The translations under genes were made by a program, and so were the position numbers. The notes beneath the pieces were generated by a model. The model saw only the letters and a list, made by a program, of their open reading frames with translations, was not told where the DNA came from and made no database searches. From the NCBI GenBank assembly GCA_033065855.1, contig JAVXUO010002288.1, forward strand, positions 334,358 through 398,357: a DNA stretch of 64,000 bases, given 5' to 3'. Positions 33,561-42,031 of this stretch are shown piece after piece. Source of the stretch: Escallonia rubra. Lineage: Eukaryota > Streptophyta > Magnoliopsida > Escalloniales > Escalloniaceae. The first letter of the stretch is position 1, and each line of letters opens with the position of its first letter.

Positions 33561-33678
33561 GGGTTACATTATGCTATCAACTACGGAAATCATGCAAAAG
33601 AAGAAAGATCAGAAATGGGAAATAACGAGAAAAACGTGAAAGACATGAAGGAGTTAGGAAAACATACCTTCAAGCAGA

Positions 33679-33809
33679 TTCACCGGAAGTGGTTGTCGTC
33701 CCGCAGCACAGGTACACCGAAAATGTTGCGTCGTCCCGCAGCACAGGTTCACCGGAAGTGGTTGCGTCGTCCCGCAGCACAGGTACACCGGAATTGGTTG
33801 CGTCGTCTT
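33679..33809. repeat. 36-bp tandem repeat, about 3.5 copies
   Basis: Unit CGTCCCGCAGCACAGGTACA followed by CCGGAAGTGGTTGCGT, repeated in direct order with few differences. It sits close to the right end of the MULE, in its probable promoter/leader. Confidence 0.85.
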
Positions 33810-34059
33810 TTTTATGAGATTAGGGTTGTGAAATGTTTGGCTCTGATTTTTTTCTAGGCTTCCCTTCCCCCGATCGCACAGTGACCCCCTACCTACCTCC
33901 TTCTCTGCCAACCTGTTTTTCCTCCTTCCCGAGAAGAAGTTTCCCTCCAATTCCCAAGAACAGGTTTTCCCTCCAAAATCTCAAGAAAATCGTAGGAGGG
34001 TATTCATGTCTTTTTGCATTCCAACTTTAACACCGTAAGAGAAAAAGTTTTTTTTTTTA

Positions 34060-34137
34060 GCGGAGTGTAATTTTTAAAGATAGCGGTAGTGGAGTGTAAT
34101 TATGTAAAACCTCAGGGGGTTTTAGTGTAATTTACCC
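34060..34137 (-). repeat. MULE right terminal inverted repeat
   Basis: Partner of 28298-28375. Confidence 0.93.
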
Positions 34138-34147
34138 TATGATATTT

Positions 34148-34650
34148 GGGTCACACAGAGCTCTCAACTTTACTACAACTTTACAGAAGGAAGTTTGTGC
34201 CGAGCATTGGGCTCTACGCCTCTACCATCTAATTAGGCATGAAGTTCATTAAAGTTGGAGCGGTACCTCAACAGAGTTAGCACTGATGAATCCCGTTTGC
34301 TGGTTTTGTGCCTCTTACTCTTACCCTTCTGCTTTAATAAATTTTTAACTGCTCCAAGACAAAAAACTATCAACTACATGGGCTAATATATATACTGCGG
34401 CGTTAGGCTTTACTTGGAGAAAAAAAGCCTGAAGTTTTCCCTTCAACCACCATGAGCACATTAATCAGAACAAAACAAAAAAAAACCTGCATAAAGCTTG
34501 GTATCACATGTAGACCAAACCAAAGTGTGTCTGGGTGTTGATCGACACCGGTGTTGAAGGTTATTCATTCAAATATTAACTTTAGGAACTTTATTGGTAA
34601 GGATAACATTTCACACTTAAATGAATCGTTCCTTTGTTTGATGTTCAAGC
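34148..34650. other. Host DNA paralogous to about 4.24-4.58 kb
   Basis: No gene. From about 34340 it aligns with 4240-4583: TTTTTAACTG, an AACTA-rich block, GAGCA..ATCA, TGTTGATCGACA. It is the 3' side of the segment containing protease copy 3. The region around 34558-34570 corresponds to the site where the hAT element inserted in the other segment, and no element is present here. Confidence 0.6.
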
Positions 34651-34757
34651 TTCAATTATACTGACGTTTCTCTCAATAAGTAGAACTATTTTATTTTTTT
34701 TTTGGTACAAAAAAAAAAATAGTTCTACTTATTGAGAGAAACGTCAGTATAATTGAA
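34651..34757. repeat. Perfect 42-bp inverted repeat (hairpin)
   Basis: The left arm 34651-34692 (starting TTCAATTATACTGACGTTTC) and the right arm 34716-34757 are exact reverse complements by eye, separated by a 23-bp T/A-rich spacer centred on GGTAC. Only the left arm has a counterpart in the paralogous segment near 8670-8705, so the right arm looks like an added inverted copy. A transcript would fold into a long hairpin. Confidence 0.93.
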
Positions 34758-34829
34758 GAAGTATATCCTAGTAACATTGTTCCATGGTTCTAGTTGAGTA
34801 TAAAATACAAGTAAAGGAAACTTTTAATC

Positions 34830-36180
34830 CTACTCGAAATTATCCTGACAAGGTACTTGGTAATTCATAGTAACCTGGTTGACGCTCAAATCATATCCAA
34901 CTTGAAGATGCCTCTGCTGGTACATGCCAAGAACTGATATCCCTACGGACGCTTTCAAAATGGCTAAGCAGTGCAGTCCATTAGAAACTTTTACCCAACT
35001 AACCCAAGTGTTACCTTTGCACAACATTAGCTCCATTTGATTAGCAAACTGAAACTCTACTTCTGGATAGTCGGGAACATTCTTGTAGCAAAATCTCGTT
35101 GTATGCCTGTGGTTCCTCATCATATACTTCGTACGCAATTTTTTTTCTCAAGGCGTTAAAAATTGGCTCATCAAGTACGGTATAGAGTGTACCGGTGTCA
35201 ATCACAAACCCCCCGTCATATTCTGGCGCTTGGTTGTAGCTCGAAAAATCATAGTCTATATCTTCGCCAGAGACCATGAGCCCTACAAGACTCAAGCGGT
35301 AATTACCGAAATCATTGGGCAATAATGGCGTTCCAGGTCCTGAAGTCGTTGCTGATAAACCAAAATGAATCCACCCATGGGTGCCGGTGCTATTGGTGAA
35401 TATGTAGTACGAAAATCGAGGATATGCTAGCTGCCCAATCAATGAAGAGGTGCGATTACCTAAGCCAAGCACACCGGGTGGTTTGGGCTTGGTATCTCTA
35501 TCGGTGTTCTCAGTACCGCATCCAAAAATCATGTCTTCGAGGATGGTTTCTCCTCCGTTATCGCCTAAAGTTATAGTTTCCGTTGAGAGATATCCATTAG
35601 AAGAGGACTTTTCCATGTAATCGGAGTGATAGCGACATGTTGAACCCCAGGGTGACGAGTAACATATTGTATCTCCACAAGGAAGACTTTTGTATGCCGA
35701 TGATTCGTCACAATTATAAAAGGGAATACTTTGCTTATAGCAATGGTCGCATGGCTGACACTGCAGCCAAATTACATGACTAGCAGTGTCAGCGATCCCA
35801 AATGTTTTGACGGGCGGGGTACCAATGCTGTAGCTCATGACAAAGTCTATGCCAATTACCCTAACGGGAGATCGAGCATCTATCAATGATTCTGCTAGTG
35901 CTGACGTACGCTTACCAAAGAAATGTGCTCGAGCCAAAGAAGTACGAATACCATCTCCAATAAGATCGTAGCGTTTAGCATTGGGATCGTAGAATGGAGA
36001 CTCGGGAGAAGTACGGTGGATGAGACGTGCCGTGAAGCTTACATTTTTTCGAGGATAGAGGAGGGATGGCATGGAGGAAGAGATAGAATCTTGATCAGGG
36101 ACATTGCTTGAAGAGGAAGAAATCATGAGAAGGAGAAGACGTAATATTGCAACGCGCAGCATTATTTGTGAGCAAGCCAT
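34830..36180 (-). pseudogene. Aspartic protease (CDR1-like), copy 3, frameshifted
   Basis: Near full-length relative of copies 1 and 2. The ATG at 36180 opens 379 codons to 35041: a signal peptide (residues about 7-22), propeptide, first catalytic motif DTAS at 131-134 (normally DTGS), the nepenthesin cysteine insert, flap region and second motif DTGT at 328-331 (usually DSGT). Between about 35100 and 35138 the frame shifts. The true C-terminus (FCYKNVPDYPEVEFQF ... VGYDLSVNQVTMNY, stop at 34830) continues in another frame, so about 100 residues are lost from translation. The glycine-to-alanine change in the first active-site loop plus the frameshift argue for a pseudogene. The lobe missing from copies 1 and 2 is present here, so this copy shows what they lost. 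Confidence 0.88.
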
Positions 36181-36452
36181 TGGTGTATACTGTGTTAATG
36201 AGCTAGGTTTACTTGAAACTGCACCCACAAGGTAATGGTCTTTTTATTTTTCCAACATAGTTTTGACGTGCCTGTGGAGAGTCTTTGCATGTGGTTCTCG
36301 ATCAGTTTCATGAATGAGGGCTATGTTGTGTACAACGTAAGCTTGATCACCACCTTTGTGACAACCGAGTCCTTAGCAGTTAGCAAGGTTGATCACCATC
36401 TTTTACTTGGTCGGGTAACACATGTATTTTATGAATACGAATAATCCGTTGT
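36181..36452. other. Upstream region of protease copy 3
   Basis: Aligns with the upstream DNA of copies 1 and 2 (GGTCTTTTTAT, GAGTCTTTGCATGTGGTTCTC, AAGCTTGATCA). A weak TATA-like AAATAAAAAG lies on the minus strand near 36236-36248. No gene. Confidence 0.6.
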
Positions 36453-36463
36453 ATAACATTTCT

Positions 36464-36823
36464 TTTTTCTTTTTTGGTAGAAAAGAGAATTGCATTTAAA
36501 GATAAATAAAGTTTTACAGTCTAGCTCCCAGGCTATACATAATAAGTCATTACTATAATTGTCATGCTAACAACTAAAGAAGAGATAAAGCAGGTCTTAG
36601 AAGGCCTAACGACTAACGGCAATAAAAAAACAAAAGTAAGGAAAAGAGATCAAATACAACAAATTTCAGAAACCCAATCCTGATGAAAGGCTATGTGGGC
36701 CTGACAAACAAAAGCTGCTAGTGATCTCACCTCCTTTAACTGCAACCGTCTGGCCTGTCCCACACTGAACTGATGCATACTGACATTTATCTGTCAGAAG
36801 TCATACATTATAGGGGCTATAAC
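36464..36823 (-). mobile_element. Short LINE 3' end insertion, 360 bp
   Basis: An exact 11-bp duplication ATAACATTTCT flanks it (36453-36463 and 36824-36834). On the minus strand it ends in an A-rich tail after TTCTCTTTTCTACC, similar to the tail region of the LINE at 1845-2987 (TTTTACCAAC-A-run). It is most likely a strongly 5'-truncated LINE; a SINE is the alternative. No protein domain remains. Confidence 0.75.
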
Positions 36824-36834
36824 ATAACATTTCT

Positions 36835-37089
36835 GATATAACAATTTTAATGATAAAATATTATAACTAAAAATATTTCGTGGTGTTGCTCAAATTCCAT
36901 ACTTTATAGTCTACGTGCATCCTTGTAAGTTGATCATTATCTTATTCTTGGCATTATGAGCTCCAAAATTAAACATCATTCCACGTACCTGCCCCTAGCT
37001 GTGCATTAACTACCACTATATGTGCTTTGCCTTACTTATTAGTAACCTCAAGGGTGACTAATTTCCCGCCCTAGCTACGTTCTTGTGGT
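36835..37089. other. Intergenic, nothing recognised
   Basis: Host DNA between the LINE tail and the TRIM element. No gene or boundary seen. Confidence 0.4.
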
Positions 37090-37378
37090 TAAACATGTTG
37101 TCCAACTCAAAAGCATGCTCAAGAGAAGGAGAAGTCCACCAGATATAAGAACCAATCACAAACCCCATGTATTGTCTATGTGGGACTTGACACCCGCCTT
37201 CACGCGAAGCGTAGGAATAAGAGGTGGTCTCGTTGAATCGAATGGGGCAGCAGGAGCCTAGATCTGATACCACGTTGAACCTGGTATCCAACTCAAAAGC
37301 ATATTCAAGAGAATAAGAAGTCCACCAGATATAAGAATCAATCACAAACCTCATGTATTGTCGATGTGGAGCTTGACA
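37090..37378 (-). mobile_element. TRIM-like miniature LTR retrotransposon
   Basis: Two direct repeats of 103 bp each (37276-37378 and 37090-37192, minus strand), both starting TGTCAAG and strongly similar. Directly after the first comes TGGTATCAGATC, which matches the primer-binding site for initiator methionine tRNA (TGGTATCAGAGC). Just before the second is the purine-rich GAAGGCGGG. The internal part is only about 83 bp and codes for nothing. This is the standard plan of a terminal-repeat retrotransposon in miniature. No clean 5-bp target duplication is seen, so the outer limits may be off by a few bases. Confidence 0.75.
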
Positions 37379-37872
37379 CTTATAATCGCATTCTGTGAAA
37401 TTTCACGTTAAAAAGTGTGACATGTCATAATGACCTTGTTTTGTTTGTGTTTTACTCCCATGCGATTCTCCCTCACCATTTTAATGCCACAGTATGCAAT
37501 ACAAAATTGATGGGGCTAAACTTGTTATATTCGGCTAAATCAACACATAAAATGTTTGTTAAATTGATGTGCAAGAGATAAATTTTCAATTTTGACAATC
37601 CGGTGGTGCTACTCTTTAGCATATTAAATTTTTAAATGCCAAAATGCATCGAAATGCAGACGTTGCCTCACCCTATAAAACCAGTGCTATGACGTGTATA
37701 ACATCACCATATTTGTAAAAGTAAAACCAATGCTATGACGCAAATAATACATTTAAGGTGAGGCCAATTCACATATTTTCTTGGCTGAATTCACACTAAT
37801 TTATCCCAGTAGCGACAAAAGAACGTGAAATATTGCAAGTGAGATTAGAATTTGACTTCACGCTACACTTAA
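37379..37872. other. Intergenic, nothing recognised
   Basis: AT-rich, with a short internal repeat ACCAGTGCTATGACG/ACCAATGCTATGACG near 37681 and 37727. No gene. Confidence 0.4.
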
Positions 37873-38304
37873 GGCTCTGTTTGATTTTCTTTTCGTTTTC
37901 AGTTTTTTCTAGAAAAAAAACGCTTTTAGCACATAGTTTTCGTTTTTTTTTTCCCTTCAGTTTTTAGAATAGGCTTGTTTTTTAAAACTCTCATTTATGA
38001 GTTTTGGTTTTTATTTTGAGACCACCACCAGCACCACCCTCCCATCGCCACAGCCACCGGCCGGCCATCGTCGTCGGCCACTGCCACGCCCCAGTCCCCA
38101 CCTCCGCCACCGTAAATCACCACCTAAGAAAAAACTCAAAATAAAAATTAGGTAATCAAACACCCAAAAGAAAAAAAACTCAAAATAAAAATTGGGTAAT
38201 CAAATATCCATTTGTTTTTGTAAAAAATAAAAACTAAACTAATTTTTATTTTTATTTATTTTTAAATGAAAAACCAAAACTGAAAGTAATTTCAAACGGC
38301 TACC
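37873..38304. mobile_element. MITE-like element, family copy 1
   Basis: Starts GGCTCTGTTTGATTTTC and ends, in reverse, GGTAGCCGTTTGAAATTAC, imperfect inverted ends. The interior has a GC-rich CACC/GCC patch and the words GCCACGCCCCA and AAAATTGGGTAATCAAA, which recur in the same order at 53140-53565 inside an ABCB intron. Confidence 0.55.
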
Positions 38305-39530
38305 TTGGTCAATGTAAAGTTGAATTCTTCTTCGTTACAGTCACAATGGACAATAAACGTCATATCTTCGAAGTTTGTAGACCCAAGCAGAATAAAGGAA
38401 CCGTACGATTCTTTTCCTTTTATTTTACTTGGATCAGTAAGCCCAAAGCAGGCATCAATATATTACTATGATCAAAATTTTACCAAAATACAAGATTGGC
38501 AGACAAAAGATCCTGTTATATTTGGTCTACGAATCAGTAATATTTCAAAGCAAAAATCTAAATGCTTTCATCCCTTGTCTTACCCTTCCAATGTTGCTTC
38601 TATATAACTTGTGCAATAGTTACAATCCCACATTGAAAATTCAATAGATTCTAAAGTTTATGTGTGTTTATACATTGCTTTTGTTATTCGGCTTAGTAAC
38701 AAGCTAGTAAAAATAGATTTTTACGCACACTTATACCAGGTTTAGGCGCAAGCCATTCTGAGGCTAGTTTTAGAAATTCGACAGAGTACGTATTAGTTAA
38801 CCGTGCACGTCACATGTGGCACTCTTTTGCTTGTATTTTGTTTATCCTTCACTAGAATATTCTGAAGTTTTTCCCAAAATTTTCTCCCTCTTTTGTTGGC
38901 CTTCGTCATTTGAGTGGTCGTTAGCAAAACAGAAAATGTTGAATTCTGGAGGGTAGTCATTCAAAACCTTGAACACCGAGATACTATTACTCTTGTTTTC
39001 TACAAGTTAGCAGTGTTACTATCGGCAAATCAGAGGTTGGTATCCATCTATTTCTTTGTGTACTCGATCATGTACGTATACTAGTTGTTGTACTAAGAGC
39101 ATAAGGAAATAAAGTTGCATACTTACGTACTAACATCAATTGCTTTTGATACTGTGATTAACGCTTGATCTTAGCAGTTACTTTATATTTAACATAATAC
39201 TTTCCTACTTTATGACCTATGGATCGCGCACATTCGCATGGTATAAACTAAGTCAGATTCCACTCTAACTCTTAACTAATATAGGATAACAACCCTATAC
39301 CTTTATAATTGCTTCCATAAACTTCAAAGGAACAAGAAGCTACGTAAATGGCTGCAGAGGATACTGATAACAGACTAGTAAATCTAGATAAGATAGCACA
39401 AAAATGGATCTTTGTATGTTATTGCTAGTAATAGGTCCTTATAGTTTAATCACAATCTTTTTCTTGGCACTATGAGGACCAAAATAAACCATAATTTCAG
39501 CTATCCCTTGCCCTATTTAGCAACATTTGG
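38305..39530. other. Paralogue of protease upstream DNA
   Basis: No gene. 38430-38560 and 39240-39530 align with about 9940-10315 (GATCAGTAA, GGCATCAA, GCACAAAAATGGATCTTTGTATG, TATGAGGACCAAAATAAACC), with about 700 bp of extra sequence between them. This extends the ancient segment duplication. Confidence 0.6.
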
Positions 39531-40136
39531 AACCAAATCCTTTAGGAATTGAAACTCAAACGGAATTTGAAAGTTAATGGGATTGAAATGAATTCTAATT
39601 TTTCTATTTGGAACAAATTGGAATTAAAATCCACAGATTTCTTATCATTTGTTTGGAAAAAATGAAGATTGGAAAGGAAATTGTTCTTTGACAATTATAC
39701 GCTTCTGAGATTTGACAAACGTTATCACAAGTTTAGTATGATCTTAGGCCAAATAGGAGTATTTCTTCCAAATTTATTATGAAAGGAAAAAAATATGCAA
39801 AATAAATTTAATACTCAAAAAACTTTAACTATCCAAAAAAATCAGAATATAAGAAAAAGCGGGGGCTGTTGTGGAGGTACTGAAGATGAAAATATCCGAA
39901 AGAGTGGAAGCAACTCTATATTGGCAGGGTGTCTTCGAGAATAGTTGAGGAAATTCATTTATATAATTTCTGATAAACAAATCTCACCAGATCCGGCATC
40001 TTTTGGTGAGATTTCAGCAAATTAAACCAAATTTCATGAAATTCCATTGAATCTAATTCCAAATCTACTTTTAAAAGTTCAAGCAAATAAAATTCGATAT
40101 TCGATTTCAAATCCTGTTACATCCATGCTTCCAAAC
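39531..40136. mobile_element. MITE-like insertion between paralogous blocks
   Basis: About 600 bp, AT-rich, interrupting the alignment with the 10-12 kb segment. Left end TTTGGAACCAAATCC and right end (reverse) TTTGGAAGCATGG form a weak inverted repeat. Target duplication is unclear, so the class is not assigned. Confidence 0.35.
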
Positions 40137-40810
40137 ATGATTTAAATAGGTTTGAAGTAGCAAAACAGATGTATTGCGTTGTTGCACTCACTTGTTTAAA
40201 ATTTTACCCGGGTGCCGGTGGTCAAATATAAATTGATCAAACTGTTAGGGTGCACGTATAGAGACGAGTTAAGAGACCATGCAATGTTATCGGGCTCAGT
40301 CGCTCGCTCAGAGAAGTTGGGAATCAGTTCAGGCGTAATAGCAGCATTCATGTTCCCGTTTTCAAGCTTTCGGTGGTTCAACTTGCATCTTGTCAACATG
40401 CATGAGCACATGTTGTTAGATATTATGCTTCGATGAACCGTGGCGAAGACAGAACTTGTTTTTGCTTTTGCTTTTGCTTTTGGAACTGTTGGTAAACTAA
40501 TCAGAGTGAACATTTATTACTTGATCATTATATGCGTTGGATTCATTTGTTCAATCACTTTGAATACATGAACAAGACCTGTGCTTACTGTTCCAATTTT
40601 AACCAGGTAGACAAACTATAAGTCGACCGAGTAACAAGATTTGAACAGTTTAATCTTGTGAAACGGGATCATTTCAACGCTTCTTGCAAGTTGCGCGCTG
40701 TAAGTGTGGCACACTTTTGCAGCTTATGCATGTTCAGATATTGCTCACACCACTGGCTTGATGATGTTTTTATTTGGCTTAGCTCAGAATCTCAATCCAC
40801 AACCTTGCAG
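40137..40810. other. End of duplicated segment; intergenic
   Basis: 40140-40230 aligns with 11965-12070 and marks the outer limit of the duplication. An AAGCAA/TTTTGC hexamer run lies at about 40457-40482. Open frames on both strands here have no recognisable family and are discarded. Confidence 0.45.
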
Positions 40811-40815
40811 CCTCT

Positions 40816-42031
40816 CTACTTCATTGCAGCTTGATGCTGGAGCTGGACAAGCGAAAAGTACGCACTCCTTTCTCCTTTTGCAAGTAGTTCATCGTGAGAA
40901 CCCTCTTCCACCACCCTCCCATAATTGTCGATGACTGGTATCTTGTTTGATTTTTGGATTGTAGATAGTCGATGAGCTACGACCAGACATGTCCTGCCAA
41001 CCATGGTCTTCTCTAGTGCATCTCGCACAAGGTTCTCGGATTTAGTGTCTAATGCACTTGCTGCCTCGTCCAACAGGAAGATGGAGGGATTCTTTAAGAT
41101 TGCGCGTGAAAGGGCTAACCTCTGTTTTTGTCCCCCTGACAACTGCATACCTCCTTCCCCACAGTATGTTTCATACCCGTCTTTCATTGAACTGCATATA
41201 ATAATAGTTAAGAGTTAATCCTGTTATGTTAAAACATCTTGGCCAAAAACAAACTGACAAGAAGAGAAAAAGCATATACAAGAGAGAGAATTTTGTTTTC
41301 TGTTTGGAGGCGAACCTTATAAATTCATGAGCATTTGCAAGGGTTGCTGCTTCAATTATCTCGGCTTCAGTTGCATTTTCTTTTCCATACGCGATGTTTT
41401 CATGGATTGTTCCTGCAAATAAGGCAGGCTCTTGGCCAACCCATGCAATATGTGACCTGAGTGCTCTCAGATTGTAGTTTTTGATGTCAACTCCTTCCAC
41501 TTTTACTGATCCCTTTGATGGCTCATAAAACCTCTCAATCATTCTGAAAATCGTTGATTTTCCAGATCCACTTTGGCCAACCAGTGCAGCAACTTCTCCA
41601 GCGTTTATGCTTAGGCTTAGACTCATCAGAACCATCTGTTTTGGTCTTGTTGGATAAAAGAATTCCATATCTTTAAGCTCAATATATATGCCCATCTATC
41701 TTTACTGGGACAATAGCAGTCTGTTTATTTGGTCCCATCTTGGTCTTTCTTTTCAAAATTATAAAGATCGATTTCAAGGCATTGGTCCCCTAGACAGATC
41801 CATATTCATGCTTCCTGACTCTGCTATCAAAAAGTTTGAAAGAGATGCTTGTATGAGATATCTTTCTGGTTGAGAAGTTTCCCTCCATACCAGAAAAGTA
41901 ATCATGTATTAGCTGCAGTGAAGAATTGTGAGGTAAATAGTCCTAACCCTGCATACCAAGACTGCTTGTAAGTACTTCCTGCGAAGGTCAAGAAGCCTGC
42001 CTCTCTGCAGTGCGTGCCCAGAAAAATCCTT
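40816..42031 (-). pseudogene. Truncated, internally fused ABCB transporter gene
   Basis: C-terminal remnant of a second ABCB (MDR-type) gene. It contains, in order on the minus strand: an exon-3-like start with an intact CAG acceptor at 42031 ([13 protein letters not shown]), directly fused without an intron to a second transmembrane-domain piece (SWYAG ... YGGKLL ... ISYKHLFQ); then nucleotide-binding domain 2 with Walker A (GQSGSGKST, about 41590), a Q loop ([10 protein letters not shown]), an intron 41192-41315 with GT-AG borders, the signature [10 protein letters not shown] and Walker [13 protein letters not shown], ending at the stop at 40816. Compared with the intact neighbour (45.3-56.2 kb), everything from mid exon 3 to the second membrane domain in exon 6 is missing. 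A CGA-to-TGA change and a one-base insertion break the exon-3 piece, and further stops lie between 41700 and 41990. Confidence 0.88.

Larger units (their letters stand above)
28298..34137 (-). mobile_element. Mutator-like element (MULE), 5.84 kb
   Basis: Terminal inverted repeats of 78 bp (28298-28375 and 34060-34137) match with a single difference seen. They start GGGTAAATTACACTAAAACC. A 10-bp target duplication TATGATATTT flanks the element (28288-28297 and 34138-34147). Mutator elements make 9-11 bp duplications and have long inverted repeats, and a MURA-type transposase lies inside, so the class is secure. The near-identity of the two ends suggests a fairly recent insertion. Confidence 0.95.

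Noticed and set aside
33679..33809. Regular 36-bp repeats considered as a CRISPR-like array
   Set aside because: The units are directly adjacent with no unique spacers, in a plant transposon; it is a simple tandem repeat.
36181..36228. GTG at 36228 as the start of protease copy 3
   Set aside because: The ATG at 36180 matches the start of copies 1 and 2 and begins the signal peptide.
37090..37378. Considered as a Cassandra element (TRIM with 5S rRNA sequence)
   Set aside because: The repeats contain no 5S rRNA promoter-like sequence, so it is a different TRIM family.
40196..40513. 105-codon minus-strand frame with a K-A repeat start
   Set aside because: The start is a hexanucleotide repeat and the frame has no homologue I recognise; the aligned segment at 11.97-12.07 kb does not keep it open.
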